A stretch of DNA of 64,000 bases. Source: KBS-83 sp051025295 (GTDB taxonomy: Bacteria; Acidobacteriota; Terriglobia; Terriglobales; Acidobacteriaceae). Positions 34,587 through 43,049 of this stretch are shown one piece after another. Below the pieces are notes generated by a model that saw nothing but the letters and a program-made list of their open reading frames with translations, was not told the DNA's origin and did no database searches. Numbering within the stretch: the first letter of the stretch is position 1; every line of letters begins with the position of its first letter. The stretch lies in the NCBI GenBank assembly GCA_051025295.1, contig JBMGJV010000001.1. One strand, written 5' to 3'. A program made the position numbers and the translations under genes.

Positions 34587-35504
34587 ATGATTGTTCGACA
34601 GGCTGTCAACTGGTGGTCCATGCTGTTCGTCTGGCGTGGCTCCATCGTGCGCAAGATGCTGCCCCAGCTGACGATCGTTGCCACGCTTAGCGTACTGGCG
34701 GTGTGGACAGCCGGTCACATCTTTCGCCACAAGGTGCCGCTCAACGCGACGCCGTTCACACTTACCGGCGTCTCGCTCGCGCTCTTCCTCGGTTTTCGTA
34801 ACAGTTCTGCGTACGATCGCTGGTGGGAGGGACGTCGGCTGTGGGGATCGGTCGTGAGCACCACCCGCTCGCTGACCCGGCTCGCGCTCACGCTCGGCGA
34901 GAACCGCATCCCTCGCGACCGCACCCGCGAGTTCGTGAACCTGCAGGTCGCCTTTTCCGACAGTCTGCGGGATGAACTGCGCGGACGCCGCTTCGAGCGC
35001 GCGGCGGAGCTACTGCCGCCGACGCTCGCTGCCGAGGTGGGGAGCGCCCGCTACCCGCCGAACCTGCTGCTGCGCGCGATGGGAGAGTGGGTCTCGGCTC
35101 GGCATGCCGAGGGCGGCTTTGGCGGCCAGGATCCCATCGCCTTCCAATTCGCGCTCAACGAACTGGCGAACGTGCAGGGCGGATGCGAACGCATCGCGAA
35201 CACACCGCTGCCCTTCTCCTACTCGGTCATGATCCACCGCGTGGTGTACTTCTACTGCGGCCTGCTGCCCTTCGGGCTAGTGGACGCGATCGCGTGGATG
35301 ACGCCGGTGGTGAGCCTGGTGATCGCGTATTCCTTCATCGCGCTCGACCTGCTGTCCGCGGAGCTTGAAACGCCGTTCGACCATGAAGAGAACGACCTGC
35401 CGCTCGACGCGATCTGCCGGACGATTGAGCTGAGCCTGCGCGAGATGTGCGGTGAGCCGTCGCTCCAGAAGCCGCTCGAGCCGGTGCGATACATCCTGAA
35501 TTAG
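34587..35504 (+). CDS. Bestrophin-like (YneE/UPF0187) membrane channel protein
   Basis: A 305-residue inner-membrane protein. Two N-terminal hydrophobic segments (about 25-45 and 55-72) are followed by the family motif LALFLGFRNSSAYDRWWEGRRLWG. The C-terminal pair of helices is FYCGLLPFGLVDAIAWMTPV and SLVIAYSFIALDLLSAELETPF, then the acidic cluster DHEENDLPLD. Bacterial bestrophins are pentameric ion channels. The ATG at 34587 has AGGAG at a spacing of 8. Confidence 0.92.
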   Translation: MIVRQAVNWWSMLFVWRGSIVRKMLPQLTIVATLSVLAVWTAGHIFRHKVPLNATPFTLTGVSLALFLGFRNSSAYDRWWEGRRLWGSVVSTTRSLTRLALTLGENRIPRDRTREFVNLQVAFSDSLRDELRGRRFERAAELLPPTLAAEVGSARYPPNLLLRAMGEWVSARHAEGGFGGQDPIAFQFALNELANVQGGCERIANTPLPFSYSVMIHRVVYFYCGLLPFGLVDAIAWMTPVVSLVIAYSFIALDLLSAELETPFDHEENDLPLDAICRTIELSLREMCGEPSLQKPLEPVRYILN

Positions 35505-35528
35505 CAGGGCGGATGGCGCCCAGACGTA

Positions 35529-35559
35529 CGAAGGGGACGGCCAGTGGCCGTCCCCTTCG
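35529..35559. terminator. Hairpin between the convergent bestrophin and cold-shock genes
   Basis: CGAAGGGGACGGCC pairs with GGCCGTCCCCTTCG (14 bp, loop AGT). Neither side has a clear T-run, so it may end both transcripts weakly or only protect their 3' ends. Confidence 0.55.
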
Positions 35560-35580
35560 TGTGAAAGCTTGCGCTGTGGT

Positions 35581-35781
35581 TTAGAGAGGCTGAACGTTCT
35601 CAGCCTGCCAGCCCTTGGGGCCCTTCACCACGTTGAACTGAACTGCCTGACCCTCTTGGAGGGTGCGGAAGCCCTGTGCCTGAATGGCGGTGTGGTGAAC
35701 AAAAACATCTTCACCGCTCTGGCGGCTGATGAACCCGAAGCCCTTGGCATCGTTAAACCACTTCACTGTTCCCTGTTCCAT
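35581..35781 (-). CDS. Cold-shock domain protein (CspA family)
   Basis: A 66-residue single OB-fold nucleic-acid-binding protein. It begins MEQGTVKWFNDAKGFGFISR with RNP1 (KGFGFI) and continues with RNP2 (DVFVHH), ending KGWQAENVQPL. It acts as an RNA chaperone or anti-terminator. The leader, about 110 nt from the likely promoter, is AT-richer than the surroundings, as in other csp genes with thermosensing leaders. Confidence 0.96.
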   Translation of the reverse strand: MEQGTVKWFNDAKGFGFISRQSGEDVFVHHTAIQAQGFRTLQEGQAVQFNVVKGPKGWQAENVQPL

Positions 35782-35897
35782 CGTGCGAGTTCCTTTACTG
35801 CTGAGGTTTGTGACGCTGAATTCAAGAACGGACTCGGCAAGTAGAGAACTGCACAGTCAGAACTAGCTGAACCTTTTCCGATTCGAACGCAGCCTCA

Positions 35898-35903
35898 GTA
35901 TAC
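35898..35903 (-). promoter_or_regulatory. Candidate -10 element of the cold-shock gene
   Basis: The minus strand reads TATACT within TCGTTGTATACTGAGG, five of six matches to TATAAT. No strong -35 is seen. Start of transcription near 35890 would give a leader of about 110 nt. Confidence 0.4.
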
Positions 35904-35989
35904 AACGACTGCTTCGAAATCCACACCATTACCAACGTGCGGACGCCAATTGCACCTATCGCTGTGCAATCTTGAGCGAATTCACCCTT

Positions 35990-37045
35990 CTATTCTTCCG
36001 GCGCGAGTGCGTAGTAGCCCTTCCGCGCCTGTACCTTCAGCTGCTCGTCGCGCTGATGACACACGATGTCCACCTTGCGGTAGCTGCCGTCGGCCTTGGT
36101 GTTCGTTGGCGAGTAGCTGGCCACGTACTGCGTTCGCAACTCGTCCTCAATCTGCTGGAACGCCTGCTCCATCTTGCGTCCGTTGTTTCCCACGTCGATG
36201 ACGCGGCCGCCGGTCGAGTCCGCGAGCTTGTGCATGTAGCTGTCGCCGCTGTAGCCGATGCTGTAGACGCCGCCTCCATAGAAGCTGTGGTCCGCGATCA
36301 GCAGCACGTAGACCATTGCGTTGGCCTTCTGCGCCGCCTCGATGGCATCCTGGACCTTGGCGCGTGAGCCCTGATCCTCGCCATCGGTCAGCAGGATCAT
36401 CGCCTTGCGGCCAGTCTCGGTGCTCAGCTTCTCCTTCGCTGCCAGCACCACTGCGTCATACAGCAGAGTGCCGCGTGGCGCGCCGGCGGTCGGCACCGGC
36501 CCGGTCTTTACCCCGCTGACGCCGGTGTTGATCTGCGCCTTGTCCATATCGTGGGCGAGAGCGCTCGCGTTCGAGCTGAAGTCGGAGAGCAGGTCCACGT
36601 CCGTATCGAACGACACCAGAAACGCCTCGTCCTTCTGACGCAGAATGCGCTTCAGAAAGGCCGACCCGGTCTGCTGCTCGAGCGGCAGAACGTTCTGCTG
36701 CGAGCCCGACGTGTCGAGCAGGATGCCAAGCGTCAGGGGCTGATCGACCTCGGCGACGAAGTTCTTGAGCTTCTGCGGCTCCTTGTTCTCGAACACCTGG
36801 CAGTCGTCGCGCGTGAGGTGCGGGATCAGCAGGTTCTTCTTGTCGCGGACGTTGAAGTAGAGCGAGACCAGGTTCACGTTCTGACGGAAGGTGGCCACCG
36901 AATCGGGCGTCTGGTCGTCGGCATTGGGATCGCCCGGGGGACCCTGCGGTGCAGCATCCGGCGAGGGCGCCGACTGCGCACGAAGATACGCAGCGGGCGA
37001 CAGGAGAGCAGCGAGAAGACAGACCAGGAAAAGAAGACGGCGCAT
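35990..37045 (-). CDS. Exported von Willebrand factor A domain protein
   Basis: A 351-residue protein with a signal peptide (MRRLLFLVCLLAALLSPAAY, then LRAQ). It has the acidobacterial VWFA-related layout: a beta strand preface (NVNLVSLYFNVRDKKNLLIP, DDCQVFENKEPQKLKNF) then the VWA domain from about 105. The metal-binding MIDAS is intact (DTSGS, 111-115), with ILLTDGEDQGSR later. It ends VQARKGYYALAPEE. Such proteins are thought to mediate extracytoplasmic protein-protein contacts. It is divergent from a second VWA gene. Confidence 0.9.
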   Translation of the reverse strand: MRRLLFLVCLLAALLSPAAYLRAQSAPSPDAAPQGPPGDPNADDQTPDSVATFRQNVNLVSLYFNVRDKKNLLIPHLTRDDCQVFENKEPQKLKNFVAEVDQPLTLGILLDTSGSQQNVLPLEQQTGSAFLKRILRQKDEAFLVSFDTDVDLLSDFSSNASALAHDMDKAQINTGVSGVKTGPVPTAGAPRGTLLYDAVVLAAKEKLSTETGRKAMILLTDGEDQGSRAKVQDAIEAAQKANAMVYVLLIADHSFYGGGVYSIGYSGDSYMHKLADSTGGRVIDVGNNGRKMEQAFQQIEDELRTQYVASYSPTNTKADGSYRKVDIVCHQRDEQLKVQARKGYYALAPEE

Positions 37046-37215
37046 GATCGCTTTTATTAGACGACATACCTCGGGAGATGTCGCCTCTGTTCGCGCCGCG
37101 TTCGAGGCTGCCGCAGCGGGCCGGCGCGCGTCTCTCTGGTAGGCTGACAAAGCCGCGCCGTCCGCTCCGGCTTGTCTGGAGCGGTCGCGAGCGGGCGTCG
37201 GAGGTTGGAGGAGCT

Positions 37216-38526
37216 TTGGGCAGACGGCAGTGGGCGTGGACTCTGGTGACGGCGGTCTCGATGACCGGGCTGACGATAGCTGCGGCACAGCAGCCGAGCG
37301 GCAGCAATAACGATGGCGCGCAGCAGGGCGTGCCCGATGCGCCCAGCGCAAGTCCGACCCAGGGCGGCGACAATCTGCAGAACCTGACCCGCCAGGTCGC
37401 TCCCGGCAAGGCTGCGACCGAGCAGCCGGATCAGGTGCAGGCTCCACCCGCGCCCGCGACCACTCCGGCCAACAATGCGGACGGGCCGCCCCAGCAGGAA
37501 GTCCCCTACACGCCCAAAAATGCGGAAGAGGCCAACCAGTTCCGCCTCAAGGCCGAGACCACGTTTATCCCCATCCCGGTTACGGTGCTCGACAAGCAGC
37601 ACCGGCAGGTGGCCGGCCTGACCTATCGCGACTTCCGTATCTACGAGAACGGACAGCGCCAGCACATCGCCTTCTTCAGCGTGGATCCGGTGCCGCTCTC
37701 GGTCGCTTTTGTGATCGATCAGAGCCTGCCCCGCGACACCATGAAGAAGGTCAACGAGAGCCTCACCGCCATCCAGGGCGCGTTCACGCCGCAGGACGAG
37801 GCCGCCGTCTTCACCTATGCCAACGGCGTCACGCGGCAGACCGACTTCACCGCGACGCAGGGCGATCGCCTGCCCACCGTGCTGGCGCGCGCCGAAAAGG
37901 CGGGCAGCGACCTGGGTGTTCCGAGCGGCGGTGGCCCGCTGAGCACGACGGGCCCGACCATCAACGGCAAGCTGATTGACCCCAATGTCAACCGCGGCAT
38001 GAGCAACGGGCTCGAGTTGAACATTCCGCGCGAGGCGCACACGCTCTCCGACGCCATCCTCGCCGCCGCGCAGCAGTTGCAGTCGCGCCCGCAGGAGCGC
38101 CGCCGTGTGATCTACGTCATCAGCGACGGCAAAGACGTGCGCTCGAAGGCGAGCGTGCGCGAGGTCATCCGCTTCCTCGAAGGCAACAACGAAGCGGTGT
38201 ACGCCACGATGGTGGGCGATGCCGCGACGTTCGGCATCGGCTATCTCGACAAGGTGCACCTGCCGCTGATTCCGGCGGAGAACGTGTTGCCCCGCTATGC
38301 CACCGCGACCGGCGGCGTGCTCGAGGCGCAGTTCTCAGCAGACGGCATGGAGCGCAGCTTCGCCCGCATCGCGGCCGAGGTGCGCACCCAGTACACGCTC
38401 GGCTTCTATAGCCACCTGCTTTCGGTCGACGGGCGGTACCGCACGCTCGAAGTGCACGTGGAGCGGCCCGGCCTCGACGTCCACTCACGCCAGGGCTACT
38501 ACCCCACCGCTACGCAGCAGCGATGA
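37216..38526 (+). CDS. Exported VWA-related protein with degenerate MIDAS
   Basis: A 436-residue protein. The start is taken as TTG 37216, preceded by GGAGGAG and followed by a signal peptide (LVTAVSMTGLTIAAAQ); an ATG at 37078 is open but gives an implausible N-terminus. After a Pro/Gln/Ala-rich linker it has the acidobacterial VWFA-related layout: strand preface IPIPVTVLDKQHRQVAGLTY, then the A domain. Where MIDAS should be DxSxS it reads VIDQSLP, so metal binding is probably altered. It ends with LDVHSRQGYYPTAT, like its divergent neighbour, suggesting an old duplication. Confidence 0.85.
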   Translation: MGRRQWAWTLVTAVSMTGLTIAAAQQPSGSNNDGAQQGVPDAPSASPTQGGDNLQNLTRQVAPGKAATEQPDQVQAPPAPATTPANNADGPPQQEVPYTPKNAEEANQFRLKAETTFIPIPVTVLDKQHRQVAGLTYRDFRIYENGQRQHIAFFSVDPVPLSVAFVIDQSLPRDTMKKVNESLTAIQGAFTPQDEAAVFTYANGVTRQTDFTATQGDRLPTVLARAEKAGSDLGVPSGGGPLSTTGPTINGKLIDPNVNRGMSNGLELNIPREAHTLSDAILAAAQQLQSRPQERRRVIYVISDGKDVRSKASVREVIRFLEGNNEAVYATMVGDAATFGIGYLDKVHLPLIPAENVLPRYATATGGVLEAQFSADGMERSFARIAAEVRTQYTLGFYSHLLSVDGRYRTLEVHVERPGLDVHSRQGYYPTATQQR

Positions 38527-38539
38527 TCGCCCAGCAATC

Positions 38540-39439
38540 ATGATCGCGGAGTTCGGCGCGCTCGCTGCCGGCTTGAGCAGGGGCAGCGCGACCGTCGTGC
38601 TCAGCCTGATCTCCGCGGCGGTGTGGGGCACCAGCGACTTTCTCGGCGGGGTGGCTGCGCGACGCCTGCACTCGGCCGGCGTGGTGCTGATCTCGCACGC
38701 ATTCAGCCTGTGCATGCTGGTGTCGCTCGCGCTGGCGATCCACTCGCCACTGCCGGACCGCACGTCTGCGATCTACGGCCTGATTGCGGGGCTCACCTGC
38801 GGCACGGGCGTGATCGTGCTCTACCGCGCGCTCGCACTCGGCGGCATGGGGCTCACGGCGGCCATCAGTGGGGTGACCGCAGCGGCGCTGCCCGCCATCT
38901 GGGCCTTCGCGACCGAAGGCCTTCCGTCGCGCACACAGCTCTCCGGAATCGTACTCGCCGCAGTGGCAATTTGGCTGATCGCGCGCTCCCCCGGGGCCGC
39001 TGCGTCCCGGCCCGCGATGGTGATGGGCGCAGTCGCCGGCGCCAGCTTCGGCGCGCTCTTTATCCTGCTGAAGCTCGCCGGGCGCGGTGGGGTCCTGTGG
39101 CCGCTGGCCTGCTCGCGCCTGGTCAGCGCGTCGCTGGCGGCCCTCTTGTTTCTCCGATGGCGCGCACGCACCGATGCAGGAACGGAGCCGGCGGCTTCGT
39201 TCCGCTGGTGGCCGCTGATCGGCCTGCTGGCCCTTACCGGCTTTCTGGATGCAGGCGGCAATTCCCTCTACACGCTGGCGACGCGCCTGGGCCGGCTGGA
39301 CATCGCTGCGGTGCTCGGCTCGCTCTATCCGGCAGGCACCATCGTGCTGGCCGCGCTCATCCTGAAGGAGCGCACGACCCGCACACAGGCCTTCGGCATT
39401 GCGCTCGCCATGGGTGCCGTGTTGCTGATTTCGAGTTAG
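38540..39439 (+). CDS. EamA/DMT-superfamily transporter
   Basis: A 299-residue inner-membrane protein with about ten hydrophobic helices forming two EamA repeats. The first begins SLISAAVWGTSDFLGGVAAR, the second AMVMGAVAGASFGALFILLK, and it ends with IVLAALILKERTTRTQAFGI, typical of the family. Drug/metabolite efflux or uptake is likely but the substrate is unknown. The 3' end overlaps the convergent phzF-like gene by 4 bp. Confidence 0.93.
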   Translation: MIAEFGALAAGLSRGSATVVLSLISAAVWGTSDFLGGVAARRLHSAGVVLISHAFSLCMLVSLALAIHSPLPDRTSAIYGLIAGLTCGTGVIVLYRALALGGMGLTAAISGVTAAALPAIWAFATEGLPSRTQLSGIVLAAVAIWLIARSPGAAASRPAMVMGAVAGASFGALFILLKLAGRGGVLWPLACSRLVSASLAALLFLRWRARTDAGTEPAASFRWWPLIGLLALTGFLDAGGNSLYTLATRLGRLDIAAVLGSLYPAGTIVLAALILKERTTRTQAFGIALAMGAVLLISS

Positions 39440-40263
39440 CCCTGCGGGCCGAAGGCGAGCTCTCCGCGCAATGTCGTCACGGCCTGGCCGCGCAGCCGGA
39501 CCCGCTCGTCCGCAAGCTCCAGCAGCAGCCGGCCACCGCGCGGCGACGCCTGGTACGCGCGCAGCTCCTGCAGTTCCAGCCGGCCCATCCAGTACGGGGC
39601 AAGCGCGCAATGCGCGGAGCCCGTCACCGGATCCTCATCGATGCGCAGACGCGGATAGAAGCAGCGCGAGACGATGTCCGCATCGCTGTTGGCTGACTGC
39701 GCCGTGACGATGACGCCGCGCAGGTCGGCGGCGACCGACAGATCGACGATGGCCTTCATATCCGGCCGAAGGGAGCGCACCGCGGTCTCGCTGCGCAGCT
39801 CGATCAGGTAATCCATACGATTGCGTCCTGCCCAGACGATATCGCTGCCGAGCGCGGCCGCGAGCGCCGGCGACGCTGCGATCGGCGTCGCTGGCTCGGC
39901 GGGGAAGTCGAGCTCGATCCACACCGCGCCGCTGACGTCACGCTGGTCTGCCGTGAGCAGGCCGCTGCGCGTGTGGAAGCGCGCCTGTGCCTTGCGTCCG
40001 AGTGCGCCCGACTCCCACAGGTAATGCGCGCTCGCAAGCGTGGCGTGGCCGCACAGGTCCACCTCGCCGCCCGGTGTGAACCAGCGCAGGCTGTAGTCGC
40101 CGCCCTGGCGCAACAGGAAGGCTGTCTCGGCGTGATTCAGCTCGATGGCCACGGCTTGCATCCAGGCGTCGGCGACAGGCGCGCTGAGCAGGCACACCCC
40201 GGCAGGATTGCCCCGGTAGGGCACGGCAGTAAACGCGTCAACGACAGCAATCGGCTGCGGCAT
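39436..40263 (-). CDS. PhzF-family epimerase/isomerase-like protein
   Basis: A 275-residue protein of the diaminopimelate-epimerase-fold PhzF family. Catalytic Glu46 is in LNHAETAFLL. Conserved blocks are AFTAVPYRGNPAGVC, EVDLCGHATLASAHYL, YPRLRIDEDPVTGSAHCALA and the C-terminal ASPRGGRLLLEL. Members isomerise small metabolites; PhzF proper acts in phenazine synthesis, but the single copy here with no phenazine genes points to another role. Convergent with the DMT transporter. Confidence 0.92.
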   Translation of the reverse strand: MPQPIAVVDAFTAVPYRGNPAGVCLLSAPVADAWMQAVAIELNHAETAFLLRQGGDYSLRWFTPGGEVDLCGHATLASAHYLWESGALGRKAQARFHTRSGLLTADQRDVSGAVWIELDFPAEPATPIAASPALAAALGSDIVWAGRNRMDYLIELRSETAVRSLRPDMKAIVDLSVAADLRGVIVTAQSANSDADIVSRCFYPRLRIDEDPVTGSAHCALAPYWMGRLELQELRAYQASPRGGRLLLELADERVRLRGQAVTTLRGELAFGPQG

Positions 40264-40298
40264 GGGATGGATGATAACGGCGGCGGATGTGCGGTTCG

Positions 40299-41834
40299 TT
40301 ACAGCGGGTTTGTGAGCACGGCGGGATGCTGCTCCGCGAGGTGCAGGATGAGTTCACCGAGCAGCGTGTTCGCCCAGGCAAACCAGGCGCGGGTGTAGTC
40401 GGCCGGGTTGTCCTTGTGGAAGGACTCATGCAGGAAGTGAGTGCCGGCCGTGGTGTCGCGCAGGGTGCGCAGACACGCGCGAATCTCCTGCTCGTCGTTG
40501 GTCGTGAACGCACGGAACAGGATCGACATGGGCCAGATGTAGTTCAGCCCCTGGTGCGGACCGCCGACGCCCTCACCCGCTTTGCCGCGGAAAAAGTACG
40601 GATTGTCCGGGCTCAGCACCCATGCCCGGGTGCGCTGGTATACAGGGTCGTCCACCGCGCAGCAGCCCAGGTAGGGCAGCGACAACAGGCTGGGCGCATT
40701 CGCATCGTCCATCAGCAGAGTGTTGCCGTAGCCGTCCACCTCGTAGGCCCACACCACGTCACCGTTACGGTTGCGTGTCTGGCCAAACTGCGCCAGCGTG
40801 GTCTCAATCTCCGTCGCAAGCCCAAGACACGTCGTGGCCAGATCGACGTCGTTCAGCGGCCCGTTCGCCAGGTCGGCGATCTGCCGCAGGCTGACCATCG
40901 CGAACAGGTTGGCGGGGACGAACAGCGGATACACGCACGCATCATCGGACGGCCGGAACATGGAGTAGATCAGCCCCACCGGCCGCGCCGGGTTGCCATA
41001 GCCGCCGAGCGGGAGCGTGTCGTACGGGTTCGCCGTGCTGCGCTGGAAGTGGTAGGGACCGCGTGCGTCTTTCTCTGGCGCAGCGGGATTCGGGAGGCGC
41101 TGCTGCACGAGGAACGTCTCGACGATGCGGTGCGCGGAGAGCCGCCACTGCGCATCGAACGGCGCGCCGTCGCCGGTTGCCTTCCAGTAGCCATGCGCCA
41201 GCCGCACTGTGTAGCAGAGTGAGTCGATCTCCCACTTGCGCTCGCCGACACCCGGCTTGTGATCCGTGTCATCGTGCACGGCCCAGGAGAGTGGCGGATC
41301 GTCCGGGCTGCGCAGAAAAGCGTTCGCGTACGGATCGAGCAGGATCGCTCGGCTCTGGCGGCGGATGACGCCTTCGATCAGTCGCGCGAGCTGCCGGTCC
41401 TCACGCGCAAAGCGCAGATAGGGCCAGACCTGCGCGGAGGAGTCGCGCAGCCACATGGCGTCGATATCGCCAGTAATGACGAACGTGTCGGGGTGGCCGT
41501 CGGCGGTGCCGGGAAACACCGTCGTGTCGAGCGTGTTGGGCAGACAGTTGCCGAACATCAGCCGCAGCTCAGGATCGGCGATGCGCGCGCCGACGCGCGT
41601 GATGGCAGCCTCAACGGCCGGCGATGTGAAGTGGCGATCGCCAGGGGCGGGACGCTGATGCAGGTCCGTGGGCTTGATCTGCGCATGCGAATGCAGCGCG
41701 GGCGCGAGCGCCGCATTCAGCCGAGCCGACTGCGAGGCCGTTGCCGGGACTGCGGCAGTGGCGGCCACGGCGGCCGCGCTGCCCAGGAAGGCGCGGCGGG
41801 AGACGGCGCCAGGAGCGAGAGGGCGTTTGTGCAT
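40299..41834 (-). CDS. Glycoside hydrolase family 125 (exo-alpha-1,6-mannosidase type)
   Basis: A 511-residue Tat-exported enzyme (SRRAFLGSAAAVAATAA at about 12-28). The catalytic (alpha/alpha)6 barrel shows GH125 blocks: FGNCLPNTLDTTV, VITGDIDAMWLRDSSAQVWP, DPYANAFL, WEIDSLCYTVRLAHGYWKAT, RPSDDACVYPLFVPANLFA, and GGPHQGLNYIWPMSILFRA with HESFHKDNPADYTRAWFAWAN near the end. Known members remove alpha-1,6-mannose (N-glycan core and mannans). It follows the ROK kinase gene by 7 bp on the same strand, so they form an operon. Confidence 0.93.
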   Translation of the reverse strand: MHKRPLAPGAVSRRAFLGSAAAVAATAAVPATASQSARLNAALAPALHSHAQIKPTDLHQRPAPGDRHFTSPAVEAAITRVGARIADPELRLMFGNCLPNTLDTTVFPGTADGHPDTFVITGDIDAMWLRDSSAQVWPYLRFAREDRQLARLIEGVIRRQSRAILLDPYANAFLRSPDDPPLSWAVHDDTDHKPGVGERKWEIDSLCYTVRLAHGYWKATGDGAPFDAQWRLSAHRIVETFLVQQRLPNPAAPEKDARGPYHFQRSTANPYDTLPLGGYGNPARPVGLIYSMFRPSDDACVYPLFVPANLFAMVSLRQIADLANGPLNDVDLATTCLGLATEIETTLAQFGQTRNRNGDVVWAYEVDGYGNTLLMDDANAPSLLSLPYLGCCAVDDPVYQRTRAWVLSPDNPYFFRGKAGEGVGGPHQGLNYIWPMSILFRAFTTNDEQEIRACLRTLRDTTAGTHFLHESFHKDNPADYTRAWFAWANTLLGELILHLAEQHPAVLTNPL

Positions 41835-41841
41835 ACCCCGG

Positions 41842-42882
41842 CTAAGACGCGGCGACAGGCGTCGCGGGCCGGCCCAGGGCCTCTTCATCGAACGTGAGCG
41901 GCAACAGGCAGGCGCCCAGGATGCCCGCGTCCGAGCCAAGTTCGGCGCGCCGCACGAAGCTCCGGCCCGGGGTATCGAGCGGCTCACCGGGCTTCGCCGC
42001 CGTGGGGCGGTACACGTAGCTGCATCGATTCATCTCTTCAAACATGGCCGGGGCGAAGAGATCCCACGCATTCGAAAGCCCGCCGGCAACGACATACAGC
42101 GGCAGGTTGAGGATGTTGGCCGTGCTGCCCAGGGCATAGCCCACCGCGATGCCCACGCGGTTGAAGATGGCCTGCGCCGCATGGTTTCCGGCCTGCGCTG
42201 CATCGGCGATCATGCGCGCGGTCCACTCCGAAGGCGGTGCGGGGATGGCGGCCAGAAGGCTGGGATCGTTCCCTTCTCTGGCCATGCGAACGACTCCCGT
42301 GGCCGACGCAAACAACTCCACGCAGCCGCGGCTGCCGCAGGGGCACGAAGGGCCGTTGAGATCGATGCTGACGTGCCCCGCCTCACCCGCCATGCCGTTG
42401 TTGCCGTGCCAGATGCGCCCGTTGAGCACGATGCCGTTGCCCACGCCGGTGCCGAGTGTCAGCATGCAGAGCGAGTGGATGCCCGCAGCGCGCGCCGAGC
42501 CCAGCTCGAACTCAGCCAGCGCCGCCGCGTTCGCATCGCTCTCGAGGAAGATGGGCTGCCCGATCGCGCTCTCGACGGCCTCACGGAGATGGAAGCCATC
42601 CCACCCGGGGAGATTTGGTGGATTGCGAATGATGCCTGCCGGAAGCTCCAGCGGTCCGGGCGAGCCAACGCCGATGCCGATCGTCTGCCCGGCCTGAGTG
42701 AACCGGCTGCGTAAGGCGATGACCGCTTCCTTCAGATCGTGGACGACGCGTTCACGGCCTTGTGACAGCCGCGTGGGCAGCGAGATCAGCTCTTCCAATT
42801 GCCGTCCGCCGCGATACGCGGCCACGCGCAGATTGGTGCCGCCGAGATCCACACCGAGTGAGAACTGAGCTTCAGATGACAT
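41842..42882 (-). CDS. ROK-family sugar kinase
   Basis: A 346-residue kinase. It has the phosphate-1 motif GVDLGGTNLR (about 10-19), the ROK signature with LTLGTGVGNGIVLNG, the EAGHVSIDLNG block and the zinc cluster CPCGSRGCVELFAS. It has no N-terminal HTH, so it is a kinase rather than a ROK repressor. Glucose, mannose, fructose or N-acetylhexosamine are possible substrates; with GH125 and GH20 next to it, mannose or GlcNAc is most likely. It is the first gene of the kinase-GH125 operon, divergent from the symporter. Confidence 0.92.
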   Translation of the reverse strand: MSSEAQFSLGVDLGGTNLRVAAYRGGRQLEELISLPTRLSQGRERVVHDLKEAVIALRSRFTQAGQTIGIGVGSPGPLELPAGIIRNPPNLPGWDGFHLREAVESAIGQPIFLESDANAAALAEFELGSARAAGIHSLCMLTLGTGVGNGIVLNGRIWHGNNGMAGEAGHVSIDLNGPSCPCGSRGCVELFASATGVVRMAREGNDPSLLAAIPAPPSEWTARMIADAAQAGNHAAQAIFNRVGIAVGYALGSTANILNLPLYVVAGGLSNAWDLFAPAMFEEMNRCSYVYRPTAAKPGEPLDTPGRSFVRRAELGSDAGILGACLLPLTFDEEALGRPATPVAAS

Positions 42883-43049
42883 GCTCTTTGAGTCCGTTGA
42901 CCATTTTGCCTGAAGCGCGACAAATCCGCCGCGCTGCTGTGCTGCCCTGTTGTAGAGTTGCCCAGACGCTCGGCCCCGCTTTCCCGCATCTGCAACCGGC
43001 ATACCGACAGACGCGCGGGGTCGTCGCCTACTCTACACCGGATGGTCGG

